NCBI GenBank assembly: GCA_002179805.1
Contig: NAVB01000216.1
Location: 1-64,000, forward strand
Origin: Acanthamoeba lenticulata
Lineage: Eukaryota; Discosea; Longamoebia; Acanthamoebidae
Length of the DNA stretch: 64,000 bases
Direction: 5' to 3'
Numbering within the stretch: position 1 is the first letter of the stretch; each line of letters starts with the position of its first letter. A program made the translations under genes and the position numbers. Of this stretch, positions 1 through 10,876 are shown piece by piece. The notes under the pieces were generated by a model that was given only the letters and a program-made list of their open reading frames with translations, made no database searches and was not told the DNA's origin.

Positions 1-1865
1 ATTGCGTCCACCACTGTACAGGTTCGTTGATAACCCGATTTTTTCATAAATAGATAAGAAATGTATAATTTTTACCATAAATGCTAATGATTGGGGGGGG
101 AAAATAAAAATAAAATAAATGCCTACAGGCAAACTTGACGGTGTGCATGTATCTGCAAGACGACATCGAGCTCGATCCTCGGTTCTCCGTCTACGATCTC
201 GCCTACAGGTTCCACCGCCTCCCTTCCCGCGCAGTACGCTGTTGTTCTCAAACGTCATCATCATCGTCACAGCAACGAGGACTACTCCAAGTGGACACCC
301 ATGAACGCGCGCGACGTGCACGTCACCGCCGACGGCCTCCTGTGCGGCGTCGTGCCTCCGCCCTACCCGGCGCGGCTGACCACGATCTTCCCGGTGTGGC
401 GCGAGGGCGGCGACTGGGCGGGCAAGCTCTTCATCGAGAGCCTGAGCACGAGCACGGTGGCGCTGTTCTACCTGGCGGTGGGGCTCTACGCGCTGCTGCT
501 GCTTCCCAACACGCTGGCCATCGCCAACCAGTTCTGGCTCTTCAAATACGTAACGCGCGCAACGCCTCCCTCGCTTGGCCTCCATTGATGATGATTGATC
601 GTCAAATTCTCGCTCGATCGGCGCAGGAATTGAAGGACGTGGACCCAGTCACCTGCGGGACGGCGACGTGGACCCTCCTGTCGATGGGCCGCATCATCCA
701 CTGCTGCATAGAGGCCATCCTCATCCGTAAGGACTCCAACGATCGTTTTTCTTTCTTTCTCTTTTTTCTTCTTTCTTTGTCGACATTTTGTGGAAGAGCT
801 CACACACGGCTGGTGGCACGTGTGGAATGCAGTGCGGGTGATCTACTTTGCGATGCTGCCGACGGGCGTGCTCAACGACGTGAACGTGGTGGTCTACGTG
901 GTGCTGGGCGAGGTGCCGGTCTACCTGTTCCTCTCCATCTACACCCTCCTCATTTTCTTCTGGTTCGTGGCTCTTCACCATCCTCCTCCTCTGGGCCAGA
1001 CACACGGAGGACCCGCCTTGGGCTGACGACGTCGGCTTGGGCGTACGTAGGGTGGAGCTGGTGCACTGGGCCCTGAAGCAGCACGGGGCCACCGTGGTGC
1101 TCAAGCGCATGAAGATCATGTTCCTCTTGGTCAACGCGTTGCTCTACGCCTTCCTGCTCGTGCTGGTGATCATCTTCATCGTGCTCGAGGCCTCGACCTC
1201 TGACACCGACGTACGTTGTTCGCCTCCGCTGCCTCTTGGCGGGCCGTGTAGGACTGACCGCGGCCGATGGGCAGACGTCGTGTGCGGCGCCCTACTTCCT
1301 GAGCGGGTCGGATCCCAACGAGGACATGAAGGACGCGCGCAAGGGCCTCGCCATCTTCTACCAGTCGGTCATCATCGCCATCGCGCTCATCCTCGCCATC
1401 GCCTTTGTTGGTAACCTCGCCCGTCCGCTTCCATCATGGATGTGGGCTACCGCGCATTGACTTTCCGGTCCCGCCGCAGTGTACGGCGTGTGGGTGCTGG
1501 TTGTGATCCATCGAGTGCGGAGCGTGAGCGAGAAGCTGACCAAGCTCAAGCGCAACAAGACCATCAAGTTCTCGGCCGTGCTCATCATCTGCACGGCGTC
1601 GCTGCTGTGCATGTGCGGGTTCTTGCTCTACGGCACGATCGATCAGACGATGAGCGCGGTGGGGGCGATCATCTTCGTGATCGTGGTGGAGCTCATCCCG
1701 CTCACGCTGCTCATCTTCACGGTGTACTCCAAGCGCAAGGGCGTCTTCCGCCTCTGGTATTCCTACGCCCGAACCACAGTGAGCTCAGCATCGTCCATAG
1801 AGAGCCGCACAGCTCGCCGCAACCTCAGCAGCACCTCCAGCCATGTTGCTTCTGACGACTCCTAA
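1..1865 (+). CDS. THH1/TOM1/TOM3-like seven-transmembrane protein (5' partial)
   Basis: This is a multipass membrane protein resembling the plant THH1/TOM1/TOM3 family. Hydrophobic segments include TVALFYLAVGLYALLLL (about 450-505), a stretch at 890-960, IMFLLVNALLYAFLLVLVII (1117-1176), a helix before 1410, and three more at 1480-1730. The C-tail is Ser-rich, ending with a TAA at 1863-1865. Readable exons are 1-21, 129-208, 273-549, 627-726, about 797-966, about 1009-1210, 1275-1410 and 1480-1865. Exons 1-21 and 129-208 join in phase 0, and no Met precedes them, so the gene starts left of the window. The join near 963-1009 is unclear because the reading frame changes without a textbook intron. 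Family assignment rests on topology and remembered motifs. The biochemical role is unknown; in plants the family sits in the tonoplast and is GPCR-like in fold. Confidence 0.75.
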
Positions 1866-1929
1866 GGGCATCGAGCCAGCTCAGCTTTTTGTAACACTTG
1901 ATTAAAAAAGGATGACAACGTGGCTGCAG

Positions 1930-3160
1930 CTACATGGCATCAAAAGCAAGAATAGCACGAGGCCCCATCTTCGTAGGCAGCTTTGGATTAGGGAACCCAT
2001 GGAACCCAGAACAGAGACACCTGCAGTGTGATGGCTTGTTAGAGCTGGCCAACAACAACTCAGCTTCACAAAGACGTACCTCCCCAACATAAAAAGGTTG
2101 GATCACATTGTTCAACTGGGAATCTCGCTACTGCTCCTTGATTCTTCTACATGAATGGGCGACCAGTGATCATTTGTTTCTGGAAAAGTACCAGCTGGTG
2201 AAAGCCTTTGAACGTGCATCCAGCACCTTGCAAGGAAGACAGTCAATTTGCACAGCATTCTGTGAGGTTGGAAATTCCCAGCAAGTACGAAATTCTTCCA
2301 CAATGCTTGTTGGTGGGAAAGATCACCAGCAAACTTGATAGTTTCATCAATGAGTGAAACAAGGTTCTGTTCAAGCTGAGGTGCACTTGTGCTGAAAAGA
2401 TGTGGTGCAGAAAGCTGCTGCAGTGCAAGCTTGACATGCACCTCTCATGAAGAGTTGACCACATGTCCCACATCTTCCTTGATCTGGTCCACTAGTTGAA
2501 GGTCATCCATCATAGGGCCTCCCCTGTCTAAGAAAGGCATTTCAACCTTTTGTCAATGTAGTCCGGTGTTATGTTTTGCCAGCGTACGCCAAGGAAAAGG
2601 ATCCAACAGCTGACCCATTCTCCGTGTCACCTCCAGCCCACCGCCCTTGACCAAGCGCCCAGTTCCCAAGATCATGCCTGGTAGATCATTCAGATTGGAT
2701 CAGATTGATGCGTAAAGGGTTTGTTGCACTCACCTCCAGAAACTGCAGTTACAGTGATGGCTTGAAGGCCACAGTCCACACTTACACAATTCATGACGCC
2801 TGTACCGTAGGGAATCATTAGTCCACTTGGCGTTGCACTGTAACTCGCCACACCAAACCTGTTGAGTGGTGAGTTCAAGGCTCACCTTTGATCAATACTG
2901 TTCACGAACCTTTCAAAAGCAAGTTGCATGCACCGCACACGCTCAGCCCAGGGGAGACTAGTAGAGCGAGACGTAAAGAGATGGCACTCGGTGGGATCTA
3001 GCTGGCCAAGGGCTTGTGAGCCAAAGACTTGTGCCCACACTTCCTCATTGTCGGGCGCTTCATCCAGGCTCCCCAAGTGGCCAAAACGTGGTTCTTCTTC
3101 ACCAGCAATACCAGCTTTGGTAGTGTGCCACCCGCAGTCGATGGCCACGCGCACTTGCAT
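1930..3160 (-). CDS. divergent actin-related protein
   Basis: This multi-exon gene has the actin fold signature. The start is ATG at 3160, followed by VAIDCGWHTTKAGIAGEEEP, which matches the actin phosphate-1 loop and the AGxAG-type block. Exon 1 (3160 to about 2886) joins the next at a GTGAGC donor and CAACAG acceptor, giving FGVASYSATPSGLMIPYGTG and VSVDCGLQAITVTAV, which match the central actin blocks. Further on are an ILGTGRLVKGGG block, QLVDQIKEDVGHV (the actin IKE region) and QALWKNFVLAG (the C-terminal GG block, with the second Gly altered). Introns between 2440 and 2640 and after 2120 are not fully resolved, so the C-terminal end (TAG at 1930-1932) is tentative. Codon third positions look less GC-rich than in the neighbours. 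It is not conventional actin; the ARP class could not be assigned. Confidence 0.7.
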
Positions 3161-3294
3161 TGCTCTTGCCTTCTTGATGCAGGCCTCTCGCCTTTGGCCC
3201 GCATGTCCGACGTAAGGCCACTTGCACTGAAAGGAGCTCTTGCAGCAAACAAGACAAGTTATTTTCTTTTTTCTTTTTTTTCGGATACAATCAA

Positions 3295-6200
3295 TCAGAA
3301 AAGGCCTGCCGCCTTCTTGGCCTGTGTCTGGCGCCAGGGCTTGAGGGCGTTGAACTCGTCCCGGGACATCTTGAACACGGCCTCAAAGACCTCGTCGGAC
3401 AGGTAGGCCTCCAGCTTCTTCTGGTCAACCCACCCGGGCAGGTGGGACCGGTAGGTCATGTCCCGCAGCTGCGCATGAGTGAACGTCTTCCTCACGCCGT
3501 TGGCGTCAAACTCAGGCTCCTCGCTTGCGGCCGGAGGTTTGGCAGCTGCTGGGCTACTCGGTCCACCAGCGGATCCATCGGTGGATGAAGGTGATGATGA
3601 TGATGATGATGGGGAGGGTGATGATGAAGTCGGCGGCAAGGAAGAAGAGGAGGAAAAGAGAATCGGGATGGAGCCGCGCCTCGGCCCGTACTTGACCGCG
3701 GTCACCGCAGGCCGCTCCTTGAGCGGCGATGCTGCTGCTGCAGAAGAGGGTGCCGTCGAAGAGGAAGTGGAAGTCAAGGTGGGCGAAGATGATGGCAATG
3801 AAGAAGAAGAAGATGAGAGCAGAGGCGCAAAGGGAGAGGATGACGCAAGCGAAAGTCGCCTGGGGTTTGGAGAGCGCGGTGCGGCCGCCGCCGGGGTCGT
3901 TTCGCCGCCGGCTTGGGTCTGCTCGAACAACATCCGGCGCGACGCCAGCGTCGCGCTGACGCGAGCCGGCGAAAGAGTCACCGAGGCCGGCCGCTTGTCC
4001 CGCGTGTCCGACGATCCCGCCGACGACGCTGACGATGCCGCCGACGCCGGCGCCGAAGCTGAGGCCAAAGCCGCCTGCGAAGACGGACTCGTGGAGGGCT
4101 TGGCGGCCGGGGCTGTTGTGGTTGAGGCAGGCGACGACTCAGTCGGTGCAGCTGCTCCACAGTAGACGATGGAGCTGGAGCGCTGGCCGCCTAAGCGACC
4201 AAAGGTCAGAGTCGTGCCCGTGGCGGAGCCGTTCGCAGCAGGGACGCGCTGCGCTGGCTTGAACTGATGTTGATGCTGCTGAGGTGGCTTCTCCTCCGAC
4301 TTGTGGCTGGGCGCGAGAACGGCCGTAGCCGCCGCAGCCGCGGCGGCTGCGATTTCTGATTCTTCGTCCTCGTCGACGGGCTGCATGTAGTTGCCTTCTT
4401 CTTGCACGACCTCAACACTGCTGATTGACTGCGTGGCGCTGGCTGCCCTCGTCCCACCAGCCTTTGGTTGGTGATCCGCCACCGCGCTCCTGGCAGAGGT
4501 GACTGGAGACGCTTCTGCAGAGAGCACGGGCATGAGGTAGCCGGTGGTGATCGGCGACATCGACATCGATATCACGGGCAACTCGTCGGATAGGCTCTCG
4601 ACCATGACGATCTTGCCGGCGTAGTCAGGATCCTGCTCGACGTATTCGCCTTCGCCCAAAAGGAGCCGCTCCGTGTTGCGTCGCCGGTTGCGCTCATCGA
4701 TGCGGGCGATGTAGCTGTCGACCGTGCGCCGCACATCGCTCTTGCCCTGCGAGTCGGCGACTGAACAAAAGCGTGCGATCAGTGCACTGTGTCCAGTTTA
4801 CCGCACAAGATCAAGGTGGTGTACTGCGAAGTGCTTGGAGGAAGCCAATCGAGCTTTGTGTGAAGAGTTGGTCGGCCTTGCCTGGGTCATACTTTTCTGT
4901 TGTAAATGCCTGCCCAATCGGAGTGGTTGATGTTAAAATCTTAGAGATTGGAGATGGAGATGAATTTGAGAGGGGGGGGGGAATTGGCATTTACCTGCTC
5001 TACCAGCTTGATAGCATTGCAAAGTTCAACGTTGTCAGCGTATTCTTCGCTCTCCCTGATTTTCAAAGCATCTGCAGCAAGTTCAACTTCAAGTTCCTCC
5101 TCGGTCATCTTTCTCGCATCCTGCGCGCTTTCCTGGCCTCTGTCCGCCATCGTCTGCAGTGTCGAGTTGGCTCTTGCTTCTCCCCCTATCTCCTCTTCCT
5201 CCTTCTCTTCCTCTGCTCTTGCTTCTACTTCCTCGACCACCTGTGCTTTTTGTTCATCGCCCAGGTTTCCTATTTCATCCGCGCAGGCTTTCCTTTTCTC
5301 GCTAGTATGTTGCTGTTTTTGGTGAAGGTATGAAAAAATGCATACGTCATGGTGAAGCCCCCACCCGAATGGCGCGGAGCAGCAAGACGTAGGTAGTACC
5401 TGGGCGATCAGGACCTGCGCTTCGTGCTTGATCGTGTCGAACTCCTTGCGGAGCGCACACACTTCGTTTGCCGTGGCTCTCTGTCACAGGCACGTGCACA
5501 GTGAGCCACGCTGGGCGAGTTTGCCACAAAGAGTGAGCGCACCTGTGCTTGTAGTACACCAGCCTCGCGTTCAATCGTGTTGAATTCAGCACGGATGGCG
5601 GCGACTTCGTTCAAGAGACTATCTTCCTTTGCCTGTATAGAGGTACGTAAGTACAAGTGAGCAGAGGATCGCTGCGACCTTGTTGGGACACAGAAACAAA
5701 CGTACGTCGTGAGAAGGGGTAGCCACGGGAGATGCTCGCGCCAGGACGTCAGCCTCTGTCTTGATGGCATCAAACTCACGTCGCAAGGCCCGGACTTCAA
5801 GTTGCAATGCAGCCTGCAACCAACGTGTCAATTAAAATGTAACGATGAAGAAGAGTGTGCAAGTGGTTGTACCCGGGGGAGGAGTTGGTCAACGTCGTGT
5901 TGAATGGCATCAAACTCACGTCGCAGAGCCTTGACCTCTAGTTGCAATGCAGCCTGCCCCAAACAAGTAAATTTAAATAATACATGAATAACCTTTTTTT
6001 TAAAAAAAAAAAACAAAAAAACAAAACAAAACAAAACGCGAGTAGGGGTACCTGAGGGAAGAGCTGAGCGACGTCGCGTTGAATGGCCGTCAACGCTGCC
6101 CGCAGGGTGGCCACTTCAAGGTGTGGGTCCTGTTTCGAAAGGGCGCAGACATAAGCTCCACATGGTCACGGGGGTGGTGTTTGCGAGGGAGGGGACCTTT

Positions 6201-9200
6201 GCCGCCACATGCGACAGATGGCTCTGGAACGCAGCCAAGGCCGCTCGAGCAGCTTCAACCTTCTGGTAAGCGTCCTGCGCGCACCGACGCATTAATGAGC
6301 GCCCCATGTTCCTTCAGCAAAGGTCGGCTCTCTCTTCGTACCTGCTGCTCTGTTTTTGAGGCGTCGTGCGCTTCTTCCTTTGGTCGTTCTTGCATCGCGT
6401 CTTCTTCAACCTCTGGCTTGTCCCCTTGTTCTTCGCCCTCGTGTCCTTCAGTGTCTGTTAGCTTTTCCTTTCCCTTTTCCTCTTTCTTTTCCTTGTCGAC
6501 TTTGTGCTCTTCGTTCTGGCAGTCTTCTTCCTCCTCGTCGTCCTCAGCTTCGCCTTCGTCCTCCTCCTCTTCTTCTCCTTCGTCTTCCCACTCGTCCTCG
6601 TTCATGTGGTCCGCTCTGGCGTGCTGGCTCGGGGGCGAGTCGAGGAAGTAGACACTCCGCAGGCGCTCCATCATCCGCTGCTTGGCCAGCTGCCTGGATT
6701 CCCGCTGTCGTTCCTCGATGTGACGCTGGACTTCGCGCTCCTTCGCGCGACGCTCCTCCTCCGACCTGCGTTCGCGGGCTTCGCGCTGCCGCCTCTCCTC
6801 GATCCGAGCCGCGCGGTCGCTGGAGTTGCAGCGCAAGATCCACCAGACCCAGGAGAGCAGGAACGTGGCCTTGCTCTCGGCCTCGGTCGCGGCCGCGGCC
6901 TGGGCCTCGTTGTAGCGCAGGACCGAGGCATGCAGAGCGTCGGCCAGCGCGAGGAGGCCCCGTGCGTGGCCCTCCTTCCACTGCCGCACTAAGGGCAAAG
7001 ATCAGGAGATCAGCAGTTGTGTCTGAATGTGGTCGATGACAACGGGCTAAGAGGAGAGGAGAGGAGAGGAGAGAATAGAAGGGTTTGTACCTTGCTCCTG
7101 GCGCTCTTCCTCGTAAAGGCGGGCGCGTTGGGCTCGTTCGACGGCCTCGCGGCGCGACAGCGAGTGTTCGTTCAGCGCAAAGTCCCGCCGCCGCTGGACC
7201 TGATGACGGCGAGGATGATGAGCTCTGGCCAGCCAGGCCGCCGGGCGGCGTGGTGTCGGCGTACCTGCTCGAGCACGTCCGGCTGGAGCTGGAGGGCATC
7301 GAGGACATGCGCAGGGAAGGAAGGTCCCGCCATGTAGTCGATGCAGTAGCGGTACAGCCTGTGCGCGCGGAACGTCTCTGCAAACTGGAGCACCTCGCCC
7401 ACGTTGCTCTCCTCCACGCCTGCAGGCAGCGTCACCGCCACGGTCAGGACGAGCGGCGCAGCAGAGGAGAATTGGGCACGGACCGGCCTGGATGAGCGTC
7501 TCGCACCGCCCGGCCAGACCCGGCAGGGCGTACTCATCGGCCAGCGCAAGGAGAAGCTTTGGATAAACAACAAATTTTAGAGCCGTGAGCAAGCAAGAGA
7601 GCGAGAAGGAATGAACGTGGGGCAAGGTGAGCCACGGACCTGGCTGGAGTCGTCGGAGGCGGGCTCGAAGCGCTCGACGTAGATCCACTCGAGGAGAGCG
7701 GTGAACGCGCGCTCGGCCTGTGCGGCGTCGTCTTCGCCGTTGTCATCGTTGTCGGCAAAGCCCAAGGGAAGCGAGAGCGGGATGACGGCCTCGTGACTCT
7801 CGCGGTAGCCGCCGGAGAGCATGGCGGCGAAGAACGGGCACCGCGCACTCAAGACTGCCCGATGGCACGCGAACCTCCGCACGCCCTGGCCTTGACCGAG
7901 GCTGAGCTGAAGGATGCAGTCGCTGAACGGCGCGTCGCGGAGGAGGAGCATGAGATCGTCGCTGTAGTCGCGCGGGCGACCCTCCACGGCCGAGTCCTCA
8001 AGCCGCAAACTGGGAAGCTACACACAAACCAAAAAAAAAACAAAGCAATAAATTAAAACCAGAAGAGCATTCGATGGGAATGGGAGTGACGTACGCCCAG
8101 GCGCAGGGCGCACAAGCGACTGAGTGCGACGAAGCCGAGCCTATCAGCCACTTGCAGCAGCTGCTGGAGATCATCGACAGAGCCCAGCTCGGATGCGATG
8201 ATCTGATGAAACGGATGAGGATCAATCCCGTGGGGTGAGCCTCACCTCATTTACACAGAGCAAGAGGGGGAAGTGGAGGCGCGCACGTCATCAGTGTAGA
8301 TAAACTCCAGCAACCGCCGGAGCGTGGCTTGCGTGAGCTCCGGCGGCAGCGTGAGAACAGAGCCGGAGGCCTCCACAGTGCCCTGCGCGCAGCCGTCACG
8401 TAAGCCAAAGTGCCCAAGGACCACCAGCAGATGGCAGGCCGACTTACGTAGATTGTGAGGAGCTCCGGACAACGGGCGGCCACGATGGCCTTGTGGGCCG
8501 CGATCTCGGTTCCATCGGCCAAACGGAAGGTCAGGTCACTGGCTCAGCCCACAGCTTGGAGGGTCAGTCTCACCAGGGCTCTGGAGAGCCGCGGCGGCTT
8601 TACACACTCGCCGTACCTGAACTCACGGGCAAAGAGCAGCTTGCGATAGTCCTGGCTCACCGTGTGGTCCGGCGGGCCTAGGCGCGATACACTCGATCAT
8701 GAGGATTCCACCAATGTTGGACGCACAAGAGGCCTACGTGTGCGTACCCAGGAGGGCCACAACGAAGTGCTTGCCGCAGGCCACCTGCCGCACGGACCGG
8801 CCCACCACGTCGGGCGCGCGCTGCGGTGACGCGGTGTTGGGCGGGAAGCCGGAAGGGACGTCGAGGCTCGCACCCCACGTCCACAGCTCGCCAGCCGCTG
8901 CGTGGGCGCGCGTCAGTCGAGCCAAGAGGACGGAGCTCCGAGTACGTACCGGTGACGGCGGTGCTGAATTGTTCGCCACAGGCGATGGCCGCCACGGTCA
9001 TTGACTTGAGGTCCTCGATGCGAGCGGGCAGCGGGTTGTCATGGCCAGTGAATCCCAGCCCGAGTTCGCCTCGCGCGTTGCTCCCGCACGAGTACACGTG
9101 CCCCTGTAAATAAAAATGTAAAAATATAAATATAAAAATATCAAATATAATTCAAGAGGGAAAGTGAGAACAGGACGCACGGCATCGGTGAGGAAGAGCG

Positions 9201-10716
9201 TGTGGGTTGCGCCGCAGGCGGCCGAGACGATAACGAGGTCGGCCTCGGCCAGGCTGGCAACGAGGTTTGGGCTGTTGAACTGCGCCGAATGCTGCATGGG
9301 CGTCTCTGGAAGCGGCCCGAGCCCAAGCTGGCCAAAGGCGTGGTGGCCCCACGCAAAGGCCTGGCCGTTGGCCGCCACAGCGACCGTGTGCGACGCTGTA
9401 CGTGGAGCCGCCAGTCAGCACGATCTCTGGGACGTCAACACTCTGCGGGTGGTGTCGAGGAGGGGAGGACGTGCCGCCACAGGCGACGCTCTTGACAAAG
9501 ACGCGGGCTGGCGTCGGCTGGCTTGAAGTCGAGCCGACGTCGGCGGGCCGCCGAAAGTAGTCGACCAGGGCGGGCTCACCGTGGCTGCTCCTGTCGCCAT
9601 GTCCCAGCGCGCCCAGCCCTGCGCGCCCACGCTCGGCTCAGCGCACTGATGATCGATGGTCACATGGTACATGATGATGACGACGATAACAACGCACCTC
9701 CATAGCCCCATGTGTACACGTCGCCCTCATCTGCTCGCGCCCATGGTTGGCGATGAATTGTTAGCATTCCTTCGCGCGGGCTTTGAGGGGACGAGCTCGA
9801 GAACGGCCGTACCGGTGACGCAGGCCATGTGCTGTGCGCCGCAGGCGATGTGGACCACGCGCCGGTCACTCAGCGGCCCGCCGACCAGCCGCGGCTCGCT
9901 GCACAGCCACGTTTGGCTCGCGCACACGCGGGGCGCTGCGGCGGCCTTCAATCGCGGGGCTGGGGGCGGCCGCTCCGCGTCGTTACCGATCGGCTCCGAG
10001 TCCGTGAGATGCTCGTCGCGGGTGCCCTGGCTCTCCAGCGTGCCGTGCCAGATGGTCTCGTGTTCGTCGGGCGTGTAGGGGCGATACTGGGCCGGCCGGT
10101 GCGCCTTGAGCTCGCGCATCAGCCCGAGCATGGCCTGGCGCTGGCCGTGGCCCAGCTGGTCGTGGTCGCAGCTGCCCCACGTGTAGAGCTCACCGGTGAC
10201 GGTCAAGCAGGCCGTGAAGTCGCGGCCGCAACAGACCTGGCGCACGGGCTTGTGCCGCAGGGCCTCGTGCGTCACGCGCCGCGGGACGTCGACAACGACG
10301 TCCTCGAGCGTGAACTCGTCCTCCGGGCCGAGGCTCAGCTGGCCGGTGTCCCCGCGGCCCCAAGCGTAGAGGTCGGACACATCTGTGGCGATGTGGGCCG
10401 AGATTTGTGGCGCATGAGGTCGTGAGGTCGTGCAGTAAGGACAAGGACAAGGGAGGCGAACCAGAAACGGCAAAGGCGTGCTGGGCGGCGAAGCCAGAAG
10501 CAACGGCCACAATGTTGGTTGAGTCGAGGCTCCTGACTGGCGAGGGGTCCTGCCACCATCGCAACTCGTACGTTGAAGAGGACGTCCTATCATCTGCCAA
10601 TTGGATCACAAATCAGAAAAGATGAAAAGATGAAAATGAGGAAGTTGAAGCACAAAGCACGCACCCCTGTGGCCTGGCACTAAGGACCACGACACAACGC
10701 GTGTGGTCGTGTCCAT
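3295..10716 (-). CDS. giant RCC1-BTB-BTB-coiled coil-villin headpiece protein
   Basis: One 7.4-kb gene reads continuously across many short introns. The start is ATG at 10716 (MDTTTRVVSWSLVPGHR), spliced to 10592 (DDRTSSSTYELRWW). RCC1 blades lie at about 10.6-8.7 kb: DLYAWGRGDTGQLSLG, GELYTWGSCDHDQLGHG, FAWGHHAFGQLGLG, YSCGSNARGELGLG and GELWTWGASLD, with ACG or CCGxxF motifs between them. BTB-1 lies at about 8.5-8.1 kb (ADGTEIAAHKAIVAARCPEL) and BTB-2 at 7.98-7.3 kb (FACHRAVLSARCPFFAAML). Arg/Glu-rich coiled coil and an acidic stretch (7.2-6.35 kb) precede duplicated coiled-coil exons (6.1-5.4 kb). A Ser/Ala/Pro-rich linker leads to a villin headpiece (LSDEVFEAVFKMSRDEFNAL, ending GLF and TGA at 3295). 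RCC1 plus two BTBs recalls IBTK, a CUL3 adaptor. The headpiece implies F-actin binding. The links to CUL3 and actin are inference. Confidence 0.85.
5400..6125 (-). repeat. tandemly duplicated coiled-coil exons
   Basis: Five short exons of the RCC1-BTB-VHP gene encode the same roughly 25-residue heptad unit. On the minus strand they read LEVATLRAALTAIQRDVAQL (about 6120-6060), ALQLEVKALRREFDAIQHD (about 5955-5875), ALQLEVRALRREFDAIKTE (about 5815-5720), NEVAAIRAEFNTIEREAG (about 5630-5545) and NEVCALRKEFDTIKHEAQ (about 5480-5405). The two central exons are almost identical at the DNA level, including the segment GGCATCAAACTCACGTCGCA on the plus strand. Each is bounded by introns of about 60-130 nt. 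This is what serial exon duplication would leave. Confidence 0.85.
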
Positions 10717-10876
10717 CGACACAAGCTCACGTTTTCTTGTCTAGCCGAGACTCGGAGCAACGCGCTGCGCAAGGGCTTTCATTTCCGTTTCGAATCAGAA
10801 TTTGAAATGAATACAGAAAATGAGATACAACAGAGAAGGCAGCTGCGGTTTCTTTTGCATTGTTTTGGCACAGGCG

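Noticed and set aside
3479..4165. 228-codon plus-strand frame opposite the headpiece exon
   Set aside because: It is the antisense of a Ser/Ala/Pro-rich linker, and its Glu/Asp/Gly-rich composition is a shadow of that low complexity.
6356..7039. plus-strand frames opposite the acidic coiled-coil part of the RCC1-BTB gene
   Set aside because: They are antisense shadows (Leu/Phe/Ser-rich) of Glu-rich codons; the minus strand has the splice structure and domains.
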